DNA from: Homarus americanus
Lineage: Eukaryota; Arthropoda; Malacostraca; Decapoda; Nephropidae
Length of the DNA: 64,000 bases
Direction: 5' to 3'
Assembly: GCF_018991925.1 (NCBI RefSeq)
Contig: NW_024755046.1
Coordinates: 137,001-201,000 of the forward strand
The translations under genes and the position numbers were made by a program. The notes under the pieces are model-generated. The model saw nothing but the letters and a program-made list of their open reading frames with translations, made no database searches and was not told the DNA's origin. Positions 52,826-64,000 of this stretch are shown here, in pieces. The first letter of the stretch is position 1; the number at the start of each line of letters is the position of its first letter.

Positions 52826-53002
52826 AACATGAGTTGTCCAAACTGTAAAAATCAGTGTACGTATCGTGAAGATCACATTTGGCATTGTCATTCAAGCAGC
52901 CTGCCTGTACCTCCTCAAAGTGGCCGACTCCCACGACCACCATTTCAAATCATCGATTTAAGCATTGACGACCCAAATGAACCTGATTCTTCTTCAGATT
53001 AA
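52826..53002 (+). pseudogene. Zinc-knuckle fragment related to the ISXO2-like copies
   Basis: MSCPNCKNQCTYREDHIWHC parallels CPKCKNECIYHQDQHSWHC of copy 2 (16 of 19 positions similar by eye). It is followed by a different acidic tail, FQIIDLSIDDPNEPDSSSD, and a TAA. It lies immediately right of Tigger MITE A. It might be another transposase-derived fragment or a small exonised zinc-finger peptide. Confidence 0.35.
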
Positions 53003-53661
53003 GGTAAGATGCTGGGGCAGAGCCCCCTTGGTTAGGTGAGGTTTGGTTTGTTTTTGGTGATTTTCTATGTTATTTTACTCAGAAAAAGGGGTAGGTTAAG
53101 TTAGGTTATATTTCTTTTGGTTTTAGAAATATGTTTTTTCCTATGGTTTTTTTTATGACTTTTGAAGGATTTTGGGCATGTTCTCCATTTTAAATCACCT
53201 GTTTCTGAGATTTCCTCCATCCCAAAACTCCCACTTCCTAACATCTTCCCTTAAGAGTGTGGGTGGGGAGGGAGGGGGGTTTATCTCCGATGGAAATGAA
53301 TGTCAAATTCGTTCAAAAATCATCAAAAACCAGAGGGAACGCATACTTCTAATACCCAATGGTGCACTACTATAAATTAACCTTAACTCTGTTTAAACCA
53401 AAGGAAAAACACATTGCTCAACAAAAAATCCATGGTTGTCCTCTTGTAAAAATTTACCCAGGAGCACTACTGTATATAAGCTAACTGAGGTGGCGGTAAT
53501 TTTTGACGATGGTAATTTTTCGTTTTAGCACACGCTCGAATTTTTTCACGAGATGTTTGGCTTCTGATACATTTGGATGTACAGGTATTTTTTTTTCAGA
53601 TCTAACCTTCGTTTTCATGGGAAATGCGTCAAGGTGCAAGTCATCCCTGATCAAAAACGGT
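53003..53661. other. Intronic sequence, no gene assigned
   Basis: A G-run at 53262-53280 and AT-rich DNA; nothing recognised. Confidence 0.5.
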
Positions 53662-53663
53662 TA

Positions 53664-54473
53664 CAGTGGTCCCTCAGTTAACGAGCGACTCGGTTAACGA
53701 GTTACCTTCCATAAGATTCTTAACTTCGGTTAACGAGCAATCCCTCGATTAACGAGTTTCTTACGAGCCGACCTGAACATGTTTTCGCTTGCATTTGGCG
53801 GTCCACCAGCTGTAGTATTAGTCCACCAATACAGTAATCGGTTCTAGGGCTTAAATTCCTTACCATTTTAGCACATATCAAGGAGTTTATACTATTCCAT
53901 AATTTTAAATGTTTAATATTAAATTTTTTAGTCATTTTAACAATTATTGAGCATAATTGAAGGTAATGAAGCTAGTTTTATGCGCGCCATCCAGCCTCTC
54001 AGCACACCATACAGGCGTCAGTCTTCGTGTCTTTTCAGTGGAGGTAACATCTTGCTTGAGACTCACTTCAACTAAACGCTTTTTTCTGTGTTTGCAAGCA
54101 AATTATTGGTCATTTTGAAATTTATTTTACATATTGACAATATATAATGCAGTGCAGTGTTTATTTAAAGAAATTAATCTTGAATTACACCAAGAGAACT
54201 AAAATTTTATGGGTGAAATGGCACCATGGGGTGACTTCTCTTCCACCCCAATGCCTTCTCTTCTCCACCCCCATTCTAATTCCCATCATCATCATCATCC
54301 AGGAGCCTTCTACATACACACCTCAAAGTAAGTGTACTTTTCTACCTTTTTTGTTGAATTTAGGCAATTTTCGGTGAGCTGGAACCAATTACCCAAAAAC
54401 CCATTGAAACAATGGTTTCGGTTAACGAGCAACCTTCTAGAACGGATTGTGCTCGTTAACCGAGGGACCACTG
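53664..54473. mobile_element. Tigger/pogo-type MITE B (810 bp)
   Basis: The ends CAGTGGTCCCTCAGTTAACG and, inverted, CAGTGGTCCCTCGGTTAACG are flanked by TA (53662-53663 and 54474-54475). Subterminal GGTTAACGAG motifs repeat four to five times near the left end. No coding capacity. Confidence 0.9.
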
Positions 54474-54475
54474 TA

Positions 54476-55386
54476 CTGTAATCAAATGTGTGGTGCCCAG
54501 GTTCAAAACTCCCTTTTGACATATATCCATGCAAATTGTAAATCAGTGTATGGAACCTTACCAAATAAATGTAAGTGCAATTATCTGCTCGTATCTGTGA
54601 TCCTATCTTATTATTACAAAACGTAATGACTGATTTGTTATGACAAAGTATAACCAATAACTTAGATGGATGTTGGAAATTAATGGAATTCATTAAATCA
54701 TCATTTAGCATGTATAAATCACAAGGAATGTCGGGTGGTGAAGTGAATTTCTATTTAGTAATACACCATATTCCCCTGGGTGAGTAGCCAATGTGAAGGT
54801 ATCTGAACTCAATGGTAAGAATATAAGAAACACTTGTACCCTCCCCGCATGAATCATGGCAATCTGTGATATCCCTCTTGATTCCTTGTGTTGTTTGTTT
54901 GTGGTATAGGTTTTATCGATGATTTCTTGCATTGCACTGCTGTATTGTGATGTGATTGGTTGCGACATTGTCCACAGAGTCCATTGTTCCTATGTCATCC
55001 CACTACTGTGGGTCAAACCACCTGTACTTTTCAATGATCTCGCGAGGGTTTGTTCAATTACAAGATCTGCCCAAATACTGCACACTCTTGATCACTCCTC
55101 CGTATAACATGCATCCTTTTCTGAAACTCTCATGCATCAAAGGCTGTCGTGTCTCAAGCTCGAGCATTGTTTGTAGGTAGAGGTGAACAGATTTCAAATA
55201 ATTGAAATGCCCTGCTGCTGCAAAAATAAGTAAGCACTCAGATATTGCCTGGAGATGCAACATTGAAGACCCAGTTCAGTCAGCCATTATCAAGTCCCTA
55301 AGCATAATGTCATAATGTGTGCAAGTGTCAATATTTCTAACAATTCTATACTTATTTAATACTCTGAATTACCTTGAAATGAACAA
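54476..55386. other. Intronic sequence, no gene assigned
   Basis: AT-rich; several short frames on both strands without recognisable motifs. Confidence 0.5.
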
Positions 55387-55388
55387 TA

Positions 55389-56092
55389 CAGTATAGTCTC
55401 GTTTTACGCGGTCAATTAAACCCATGGAGGTCCGCATATAACGCGAAACGCGTAAACGAAATAACAGAACATATGGGATTAATTGAAATAGAGACTGGGC
55501 CGACCGCCAGACTACCCTTTTTCCGACACAATACGTACGTTGTAGTAAAAATAACATCTTAATTTTATGATGGTATGCACACACAATTAATAGTTAAGAG
55601 AAATATCAATAATATTAAGTTTTTTAACACTTACAGTACGTTCGTAGAAGAGATGGCTGGGCACACGGGGATGGGGGATTGGTTCCGAGGCAGAGGGCAG
55701 ATTATTGGCCCTCACCTGTATTACTATCCACCACAGAGGCTAGCAGGGCCTCCTTGTCAAACCCCTCAAAGTCCATATCCTCACTATTACTGACTTGAGC
55801 TGGCTGTGGTGGGTGGCAGGTGAAGAACTCGGTAATGTTTTGTTGACTGGACAAGCAAAGTTAAATAGACCAATCACAGCTCGCAGCGGAGGGGATGCGT
55901 GGCCCAATCACAGTCCGAAACGTCATCTGAGGTCAGCGGTGACGTAAGAGCGACCTAGCGCACAGCTTGTCCGCGCTGCTTCCCGCATAAATTCAGGAGT
56001 GTACCCCGTAACTAATAATTGGCGCGTCTGGACAGGTGCCGCGTAAATGACCAACCTTGTATAAAAAATCCGCGTAAACCGAGACTATACTG
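55389..56092. mobile_element. Tigger/pogo-type MITE C (704 bp)
   Basis: The ends CAGTATAGTCTCGTTTTACG and, inverted, CAGTATAGTCTCGGTTTACG lie between TA dinucleotides (55387-55388 and 56093-56094). On the - strand a residual transposase C-terminus reads EDMDFEGFDKEALLASVVDS and ends GEGQ-stop. The corresponding codons are present in MITE A, so both are deletion derivatives of one Tigger-like parent. Confidence 0.9.
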
Positions 56093-56379
56093 TACAGTAC
56101 ATGGAAAACAAGCAAATTTTATTGTTGTTTTTTCCTGACTGGCACCTGTCTTGAAAATGACCCAGATTTTTTTAATTTCTCATCATCAGATATATATGGA
56201 CTTTTAGTATATCATTCTCCAGGACATGTAGGATTATAAACCATCAGAAATTCTTTTGTTGAAATTTTTGGGGGTTTGGGTCCTTTTATTCAAAGAATGA
56301 CCCATCTAATAGGTAACTGTTAATGCATGAACAAACGAGACGGTACTCTTTTAATCACTGGGATTATGATTTATTTTAG

Positions 56380-56530
56380 AAAAAAGAAAAAGAAGAAAAA
56401 GGACATAGAAAAGCAGATGGAAGCCAGCATTCGAAGAGAAGCAACAACAGATTATCCAGATGAGCCTACATCTTCAACACGTACAATGACTCAAGCAGAG
56501 CATAGATTTATGGAGCGGCGGAGAAAAATG
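56380..56530 (+). CDS. FAM32A: FAM32A exon 2
   Basis: After acceptor TTATTTTAG (56371-56379) the first base completes codon 25. The exon then reads KKKKKKKDIEKQMEASIRRE, then ATTDYPDEPTSSTRTMTQAE and HRFMERRRKM. It corresponds to the lysine-rich central part and the TxAQxxFEK(M)QEKRQ region of human FAM32A. It ends in phase 0 at a donor GTGAGG (56531-56536), where the conserved C-terminal exon (ERILKKASKTHKQR... ending VSWTK in the human protein) is expected to follow. I find no such exon before 64000. Bases 56327-56379 are open in the same frame but lie upstream of the acceptor and are not part of the protein. Confidence 0.9.
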
Positions 56531-57048
56531 GTGAGGAAATGTGATGAAATTGAGTTTGTAGTATAGTCAGTTCTCCTATAACACAGTACAGTAGTTGTTT
56601 TTAAGAATATCACATTATAATAACCATTGAGTCAATGGGAATTAAGGGGTTAAGAGGTAGAAGGCTTGAGAACACTAACATGACTGACAAATTTTCTTTA
56701 CAATTTGTTATACAGCATTATTGTTAATTTTTATGTTTTCTTTTATAATACCTGTGTTTTAGTTTGATTATATCATGAAAATGGAGAACAATTCTTTTTA
56801 CACTGTTAGTCTACATTGCTAAGTGATAGAAAACATAGCCATGAAGGAGGGTGAAGAGGTCAAATGATGAAATTAGTGGAGCATGACTCTTAACATTTAT
56901 ATTCTAAAAATGTTATTGGTTGCTTTGATGACATCATCTGGTGTCCTGGAAAAATTTTGAGATGGTAGGTGGAGTTTCCTGGTGCCTCTCTGTTGCGCCG
57001 GAACTTCTCACCCCTCAAAAAGGTTCAACTCCCCCCACTCTCAGCCCA
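56531..57048. other. FAM32A: FAM32A intron 2, first part
   Basis: AT-rich intronic sequence without recognised elements. Confidence 0.55.
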
Positions 57049-57270
57049 CATTACCCACACTGTGCTACACACACCAACTCTACTCACACTGTGCTACACA
57101 CACATGACAACACTACCCACACTGTGCTACACACACACGCCAACACTACCCACACTGTGCTACACACACACGCCAACACTAACCACACTGTGCTACACAC
57201 ACACCAACTCTACTCACACTGTGCTACACACACATGACAACACTACCCACACTGTGCTACACACACAACA
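57049..57270. repeat. Minisatellite, CACACTGTGCTACACACAC unit (about 30-35 bp)
   Basis: Seven tandem copies; a two-copy block (CAACTCTACTCACACTGTGC onward) is itself repeated at 57082 and 57204. It grades into the CA array. Confidence 0.92.
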
Positions 57271-58559
<1,289 letters not shown>

Positions 58560-58612
58560 TCACACACACACACACACTCTCACTCACTCACTCACTCACT
58601 CACTCACTTACT
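58560..58612. repeat. (CA)n and (CACT)n
   Basis: About nine CA units followed by about eight CACT units. Confidence 0.95.
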
Positions 58613-58689
58613 TTTACTTCTACTTTGCTGTCACTCAGAATTGAGTATGACGATCATCCAGCTATGATATAATGAGATGGGTTATTAGG

Positions 58690-60600
58690 TATGTCACCTA
58701 CTGTAGGTTGGTGAGTTTTGAAGTGACTAAAGAGGCCGATACGGGACCAGCAGAATCGTTCACATTCGTTGCACATGTGGAAGGCTGCATCTAGTGCGGG
58801 AGGGGCAGTGGCAGCATCTTAACAGCGTTGGCGCTTGTCTGTCTCGATTTGCAGTCAGGCTAATTCGAAAGTATTGGCACATTTTAGTGTGATGCTCCTC
58901 CAAGCATTACGATGTGGAGTAATCGACTCCCTGGTGATGGGGTCGATTTGGCACTTTTTCAGGTTTGTCTTAAGACTATCCTTATACCTCTTCAATTGCC
59001 CACTGGCTTTACGTTTACTATTCGTTAGATGATTGTAAAGAAGCTGCTTTGGCAGTCTACTGTCGTCCTTTTGGGTAACATGGCCAGTTCAGTGTAGATG
59101 TTCATGGATAATGGTAGCTTTGATGCTCCTACAGTTGGTGTCAACAAGAATACTGGCATTTGTTCTCTTGTCTTCCCATCGAACTCAGAGGATGGAATGT
59201 AGACTACGTTGGTGAAAGTTTTCAAGTACCTTGAGGTGCCTCCTGTATGTGACCCATGTTTCACTACCACATAGCAGGGTGGGGAGGACCACGGCTTGAT
59301 ATACGTCAGCTTTGTAGATAATTTCAGCTCCCTACAGTTGAAGACACGGTTTTGGAGTCTGCCAAGGGCTTGAGATGCACATCTGATCTGATGCTGAATC
59401 ACTTCATCGATGTCCGCGGTGGTGGACAGGTGGGAGCCGAGATACCGAAAGTGGGTAACAGTAGAGAGGTGGAGAACTGTTAAGCTGGATGGATGGTGGA
59501 GGTGTGTCTGAACCAGGGGCATGTTGAAAGAGAATCTGAGTTTTATGGTCATTCACCTCAAGGCTGAAGTGTGCTTACGCATCCGCGTAGGTGTTCAGGA
59601 TCTCCTGTAGGTCGTGTTTAGTGTGAGCAACAAGGGTGAGGTCATCTGCATACTGAAGCTCAGTAATGGAAGCTGCCGACACCTATGTTCTTGCCTGGAG
59701 TCGTTTATGTTGAAAAGACCCCCCCTTCACCCCTGTACTCGATGTCCACCCCGCTGCCTAAACTGGCACTGGCACTGGCACAAGTAAGGAAGGCAGCCAA
59801 GAAAATGGAAAAGATGGTTGGTGTCAGTACACATCCTTGTTTAACCCCTGTTTGGATGGGGAAGAACTCAGACCGGGTGACGTTGTGCAGGACACTGCTG
59901 TTCATGCCATTGTGGAGTTGCCTCACAATGGCGATGAATTTTGGTGGGCAGCCAAAACGGCTGAGGGTCCACCAGAGGGCTTCCTTGTTGACCGAGTCGA
60001 AGGCCTTGGTTAGGTCGACTAAAGTCACATTGAGATTCTGGGAGGAAGTTTTCCGCCTTAGGAAAAAGTCTGTTTAGGAGGACATGGGCGATAAACGTGC
60101 CAGTTACTGACAGCAGCAAGATCCCGGGGTAGTTGCCACAGTCTGACCAGTCTCCCTTGTTCTTATAAATATTGACAATGGAGGCGTCTTCAACCCCTAA
60201 GCCCTGGCTTAGGGTGCTGCTGGCAGTAACCCCCCCCCTCACTGTGGGGCTAAATCGTGAAAAATAATTCGCTCTTCCTCCCCCCTCTCCCCCCCAAAAA
60301 AGGTAAAAAATATGGTGGGAAAATAGGCGGACGTTCTGGAACGTCACCCGGGGCCTAAGGGTTAAGAGCTTGAGGGATTTCCTCCTTTTCCCGTATATTT
60401 TCCAGGAGAGAGTGGAGATGGCTGGTAAGCAGAGGTCCTCCTGCTTTATACACCTCAGCTGGGATTCCATCAGGGCCTAAGGCTTTGTTATTTTTCATTT
60501 GTTTGTTGGCAGTAGCTACCTCATCCAGGGATGGAGAAAAGCTGAGGTGGGTCAGCTCTGGATACTGAGGGACCTGCTGGGTAATCAGGACATCCACATG
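58690..60600 (-). pseudogene. LINE reverse transcriptase and zinc-finger C-terminus
   Basis: In order: NNKALGPDGIPAEVYKAGGP, then (past the MITE) DASIVNIYKNKGDWSDCGNY, and after a frameshift MTLVDLTKAFDSVNKEALWW (motif A). Next are FFPIQTGVKQGCVLTPTIFS and, at about 59640-59660, LQYADDLTLVAHTKHDLQEI with an intact YADD. RFSFNMPLVQ, RYLGSHLSTTADIDEVIQHQ and IRCASQALGRLQNRVFNCRE continue. After more lesions the end is FHMCNECERFCWSRIGLFSH then FKTH, a zinc finger usual at the C-terminus of this LINE type. The enzyme would prime on nicked DNA. It may belong to the same family as the endonuclease half at 18.7-20.3 kb. Confidence 0.88.
60194..60361. mobile_element. TTAA-type (piggyBac-like) MITE, copy 2, inside the LINE
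   Basis: In - orientation it runs from CCCTTAGGCCCCGGGTGACG to GCCAGGGCTTAGGGG, with TTAA (60362-60365) on one side and TTGA (60190-60193) on the other. That is consistent with a TTAA target and one later substitution. The interrupted LINE protein reads across the insertion (EIPQAL ... DASIVNIYKNKG). Confidence 0.75.
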
Positions 60601-60626
60601 GTGTTTCGGTTGAGCAGTGAATGGTA

Positions 60627-62100
60627 CAGTAAAGCCTCGAATAACGACGGTAATGTGTCCTCCAATATTGCAGTGTAAGGTGAATCAGCGTATCGCGAAC
60701 CATTAATTACCATTAAAATAAATCTTCAGAATGACTTTCACACCCTTGCCTTCATCAAAGCCCTTGAAATCGTGGACTACCTCAGGCCACAAATTACGCC
60801 ACACTCCATTTAGTGCAGTTTCTGGCACACTTCCACGCAAATGTGATGTTAGCTATGGAATCTTTGATGGTGTAGCTCGTCCAAAACGTTGCTGCAGTCA
60901 TATTGCTGTCCTTGATCATAGCTTCAGCCATTTGCTTTGTGGTATCCTTGAGATAATATCTCTTGAACAAGGCAATAACACCTTGATCTAGTGGCTGAAT
61001 AAGTGAAGTCACGTTTGGAGGGAAGAAGGTCAAGTTTACGTCCTTATTCACACTACACAGGTGTTTGGGGTGGCAATATGCGTTGTCTGAGAACCAAGGC
61101 CTGTTGCTAAGGTTTTTTTTTTTTTTTTTTTTTAAGTGGGGTGGCATGGCTGATGTACCACTCATCGAAAATATCAGAAGTCATCCACGCCTTCTTGTTT
61201 GATCGCCAAATTACAGGAAGTTTCGGGATGAGTACATTTTTCAAGGCAAAAGGTCTAGCTGAGTGGTGGATGACGAGTGGCTTCATTCATGCGGTGCCTG
61301 ATGCGTTTGCCATGAGGAGAATCGTCAGTCTGTCCTTACTGACCTTGAACCCTGGTGCCTTTTCTTCCCTCTTCATTAGATAGGTTGTCTTGGGCATTCT
61401 TTTCCAATACAGCCCAGTTTCATCACAATTCCACACTTGGCAAGGAGAATAACCATTTTCTATCACTATATCCTTCATATCTTTCTTCATATCCTCGGCT
61501 GCCTCCGCGTCGGCAGATGCTGCTTCACCTGAAAGCGTCACATTTTGTAGCCCCGTTCTTTTGATAAATTTGTTCAGCCAGCCTGTAATTGCTGTGAACT
61601 TACTGTCTTTGATGGACTTCCCTTCCTTTTCAAGTATCCGAGACTGTATTTCATAGGCTTGGTTTTGCAGCATGGGGCCAGTGAGAGGAAGTTTTTGGCG
61701 CCGCATGTCTTCTACCCATAACTTCAGTGCTTCTTCCATCTCACCATACATAGCAGACTTCAGGTGGAATTTACCCTTGGCAACATCTGATGAAGCATAG
61801 GTTGCTCTGATTTCCTTCTCGCTGAGCTTTATAGTGCGGACAGAGCTCTCCGACACTCCAAATTGGCTCCCCATACTTGAAGCATTATTTCCACACTGCA
61901 GTGCTTCCAACACCTTGATTTTCTGCTCCAGTGTAATTGCTTGCCTTGATTTCTTGGCCTTTGGGGTAGTTAATGATGTAGTGGCTGGCCTCTTGGACAT
62001 ACTGTAGTGGCGATGGTTGATGCACATGGTAGAAGGAGTTAGTGTCACACAGTATGTCCATTCACTAGAGTGTCAGCGTGAGAACTGAGGATGCGTGAGG
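60627..62100 (-). mobile_element. Tigger/pogo transposon, coding copy
   Basis: The left terminus CAGTAAAGCCTCGAATAACG follows a TA (60625-60626). The transposase gene fills 60794-62048 on the - strand. I could not place the right terminus with certainty (somewhere between about 62050 and 62640), so the end given is approximate. Confidence 0.7.
60794..62048 (-). pseudogene. Tigger (TIGD1-like) transposase, disrupted
   Basis: The N-terminal Psq-type helix-turn-helix includes KAKKSRQAITLEQKIKVLEA and GVSESSVRTI. A CENP-B-type second DNA-binding domain follows (EMEEALKLWVEDMRRQKLPL, then QNQAYEIQSRILEKEGKSIK). The DDE core begins with QVWNCDETGLYWKRMPKTTY (first Asp) and stops at a TGA at 61287-61289. 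The remainder reappears at 60794-61165 with FSDNAYCHPKHLC (second Asp) and FFPPNVTSLIQPLDQGVIAL (third Asp). A poly(A/T) run near 61110-61133 has replaced part of the sequence. The protein cuts and inserts at TA. The size is close to the 500-580 residues usual for the family. Confidence 0.9.
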
Positions 62101-62645
62101 GTGTAAGAGTGTGGGGGGCAGTCATGTAGTGTGCCCAGAGACACGTTTGGTGGGAAACATTAGCACAAAATGTAAAACAGGACTTGCCAGATTGACTCGT
62201 GCAAAATAGGAAAAATTCGCTTTAAATTAAAACAGTCTTTAATTGTAGATGTCGCTTTAAATCAATAATCATAAATTGAATTGCTTTAAATCGACGTTCA
62301 ACTGAAACAATCATATTGGTGAAAACAGTTGTTGACAACCAGACTTGAAGTCTGATTTTCAACCAAGAGAGCTCTGTTTCATATTTTTTTATTGTTTCAT
62401 GTAAAGTTCTTTTAATAACCTTGTTATACACTAAAAGACTTTAGTTTTGAAGTGCAGTAGTAACATAACAACAACTGATTTTCTATAAACAGTTCCGATA
62501 AGCAGTGTTATCTTCAGCCCCCCTCCCCCCCGGAACAAATGATGCACAGCACTTCCGGTTAAGAGAGATTTCCGGCTAACCAGACAACTTTCTCAAATCC
62601 GGAAAAATTCCTTATCCCCCGAATCTATTCCGGTTACTGTAGGTT
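62101..62645. other. AT-rich sequence with a further Tigger-like terminus
   Basis: The end of this stretch, in reverse complement, reads CAGTAACCGGAATAGATTCG and repeats CCGGAAAT/CCGGATTT motifs. It looks like one end of a CAGT-TA-type element, but its partner is not seen. A C-run lies at 62516-62530. Confidence 0.4.
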
Positions 62646-62740
62646 ATGTATATAAGCTACTGTGCCGAGTAGCAACCCTGTACATAAGCTACTGTGCCAA
62701 GTAGCAACCCTGTACATAAGCTACTGTGCCGAGTAGCATT
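62646..62740. repeat. Minisatellite, 32-bp unit, three copies
   Basis: ATAAGCTACTGTGCCGAGTA then GCAACCCTGTAC, repeated three times with one g/a change. Confidence 0.93.
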
Positions 62741-63180
62741 TATATATATTATCACGTGGCAACACTGCACGTGTTATGTGGCAACATTGCCCCGAGGCTG
62801 CCATATGGCAAGGCGCCTCAGTCTGACTGTGTGAGCCGTGCATGGCACACGCGAGTCACCACTTGTATTTCTCTCATCCATAATAAACGGACTCAGTGTT
62901 ACTCAGTGTTTCCCTAGCCATCACTGCATTCTTCAGGGCACACCAGTAACCTTCAGTTACGGCAAAAAGTTTTTGAGTGTCTAAACTAGACATCCTGCCC
63001 ACTTTCCCAGAACATTTCTGGGTGCTGGGGATGTTTTTTTTTAGTCTAAACTACCAGAGTCTGTAAATGCAGCTTTAATTAAGTTAGAAACTCCATTTCT
63101 TTGTTATAATAATCCAGAATAGTTAATCTAAGAGTTTGGTGAAATAAATATATTTAGAAATTGAAAATCTATATGATATG
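62741..63180. other. Unassigned sequence, possible LTR end
   Basis: CATAATAAACGGACTCAGTG (62878) resembles a polyadenylation/R region of an LTR and is followed by a short duplication, ACTCAGTGTTACTCAGTGTT. No second copy or target duplication is seen. Confidence 0.3.
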
Positions 63181-63430
63181 GGAGTGAATGAAACTGTGTT
63201 ACAGCAAAGACTGGTATTTTCCACTCCCATGGAGCTGTGGGGGATTACCTGGTCGTGTGTAACTGACCTGACCTGACTCAATGTCAGCTGGAGGTAGGGT
63301 GGGGGATTAGTGGTCTCAGATTACTGACCTTCTGATGAAATGTCAGGTCACCCTTTCTTGGGTGGGTGATTAATGGGTCTCATGACCTGAAGATGTCTAG
63401 AATAAACACAAAACCTAAAGTATTTTTAAT
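63181..63430 (+). repeat. Diverged relative of the 43.8-44.0 kb element end
   Basis: GACCTGACCTGACT, GGGGGATTAGTGG, AGGTCACCC and CCTGAAGATGTCTAGAATAA occur in the same order as their counterparts at 43802-43995. Only this part of the element is present. Confidence 0.55.
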
Positions 63431-63592
63431 GTGATTGTGATGAGTATACAGTACAGTAAATGAGCAAAGTTGTATCCCTTTAACTTTACGTTGCAGAGCA
63501 TTTTTAAAAATAGAGTGAGAAAGCAGAAAGGTGTGGGTGATTAGAGAGATGGAGTGGAAATGAGTGTTGCCAAGCACTCCTCAACGGGTAAT

Positions 63593-63700
63593 ATTTAACC
63601 CCTATACCCCGGGCTAGGGTGCTGCTGGCCATATCCCCCACGCAGGGGTAAATTGAGAAAAGTTAACTTTTCCAAAAATAATTGTTAACATTTTTAAATT
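63593..63700. mobile_element. TTAA-type (piggyBac-like) MITE fragment, copy 3
   Basis: TTAACCCCTATACCCCGGGC then TAGGGTGCTGCTGG matches the 60.2-kb MITE from its TTAA-flanked terminus inward. The other end is not found. Confidence 0.6.
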
Positions 63701-63722
63701 ATAAAACAATAAAAAAGAAGTA

Positions 63723-64000
63723 CAGTTGTACCCCACTTAACGCGGTCAATTGAACCCAGAGGGTCCTGCGTTAAGTGAAATCCGCGTTAAGTGAACAACA
63801 GAACATATGGGATTAATTCCAATAGAAACCGGCCCGACCCCCAAACTCCACTTTTTGAAGGCACATACCTATGTTGTAGTAAAAATAACATCTTAATTTT
63901 ATGATGGTACATGCACACAATTAATACTTAAGAGAAATAGAGAAATACAGTCGCCAAGTTAATGTCCATTCAAATAATGGACTCAACTCCCTCCCACTCT
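63723..64000. mobile_element. Tigger/pogo-type MITE D, cut by the window end
   Basis: CAGTTGTACCCCACTTAACG after TA (63721-63722) continues with blocks shared with MITEs A and C (GAACATATGGGATTAATT, ATAACATCTTAATTTTATGA). The right end lies outside the window. Confidence 0.85.

Larger units (their letters stand above)
45907..56379 (+). other. FAM32A: FAM32A intron 1 (10,473 bp, transposon-filled)
   Basis: The intron runs from GTGAGT to a polypyrimidine-type acceptor, GATTTATTTTAG. It contains a nested MITE/LINE, a 170-bp inverted repeat, ISXO2/Merlin-like fragments, three Tigger-type MITEs and a TTAA-type MITE, all described separately. No further coding exon is recognised in it. Confidence 0.85.
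58630..60624 (-). mobile_element. 5'-truncated non-LTR retrotransposon with C-terminal zinc finger
   Basis: On the - strand the reverse transcriptase runs from LDEVATANKQMKNNKALGPD (about 60540) to a C-terminal CCHH-type finger (near 58690-58790). A TTAA-type MITE is inserted at 60194-60361. The element is cut on its 5' side by the Tigger terminus at 60625. Confidence 0.85.

Noticed and set aside
56327..56379. Start of a separate small gene (MNKRDGTLLITG...)
   Set aside because: The ATG lies before a good splice acceptor and the part after the acceptor is FAM32A exon 2, so the upstream codons are intronic.
58835..60077. Plus-strand frames over 58.8-60.1 kb
   Set aside because: Antisense shadows of the minus-strand LINE reverse transcriptase, which has the conserved motifs.
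62646..62990. Solo LTR
   Set aside because: AATAAA and a short repeat are suggestive, but no TG/CA boundaries, target duplication or second copy are visible.

Overview
The window looks like repeat-dense nuclear DNA of an arthropod, most likely a decapod crustacean. The grounds are several short TTAGG/CCTAA clusters (the arthropod telomere motif), very long (TA)n, (CA)n and (TAA)n arrays, and non-LTR, Ty3/gypsy, hAT, Tigger/pogo and piggyBac-like remnants. Spliced coding sequence is interrupted by kilobases of transposons. There are no operons or other bacterial features. The species call is inference from sequence character only.

One host gene is clear. FAM32A (a conserved spliceosome C*-complex factor) lies on the + strand, with exon 1 at 45833-45906 and exon 2 at 56380-56530. 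They are separated by a 10,473-bp intron. Splice sites and codon phase agree across the gap, and the last exon(s) must lie beyond 64000. A second, much weaker host-exon candidate is at 22428-22670 on the - strand, cut by an LTR retrotransposon.

Layout. 0.1-2.5 kb: hAT element with 8-bp target duplication and a BED-finger transposase exon, holding a nested inverted-repeat element. 3.5-4.9 kb: retroelement C-terminal fragment. 5.3-6.1 kb: non-autonomous hAT. 7.5-8.4 kb: decayed coding stretch with possible Polinton affinity. 9.0-12.5 kb: four different minisatellites. 13-16.5 kb: gypsy scrap, (TA)n/(TAA)n and a LINE reverse transcriptase. 16.5-18.1 kb: LINE ORF1 esterase, an AGGTCA half-site cluster and a TTGGG array. 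18.7-21.3 kb: LINE endonuclease half and a LINE 3' end. 21.4-22.0 kb: minisatellites. 22.7-28.0 kb: a nearly complete gypsy gag-pol element (- strand). 28.1-29.1 kb: a tandem array of a tRNA-derived SINE-like unit. 29.1-29.7 kb: TA-anchored inverted modules. 30.7-33.1 kb: LINE abutting a gypsy gag/LTR (33.1-34.75 kb). 34.9-41.1 kb: related LINE copies around a decayed gene of unknown function. 41.1-45.1 kb: a complete non-autonomous LTR element, a hAT MITE nested in a TA-flanked element, and a second LTR relic. 45.8 kb to end: FAM32A, whose introns carry a LINE nested in a MITE, a 170-bp inverted repeat, ISXO2/Merlin-like fragments, at least four Tigger-type MITEs, three TTAA-type MITEs, a 1.08-kb pure CA array, a LINE with C-terminal zinc finger and a Tigger transposase gene.

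Almost all recognised mobile-element genes carry stops or frameshifts, so this is a graveyard of elements. The best clues to recent activity are the near-identical SINE-like array, the hAT MITE with perfect ends and the short LTR element with matching target duplications. Assignments rest on motifs and termini read by eye; no database search was run.
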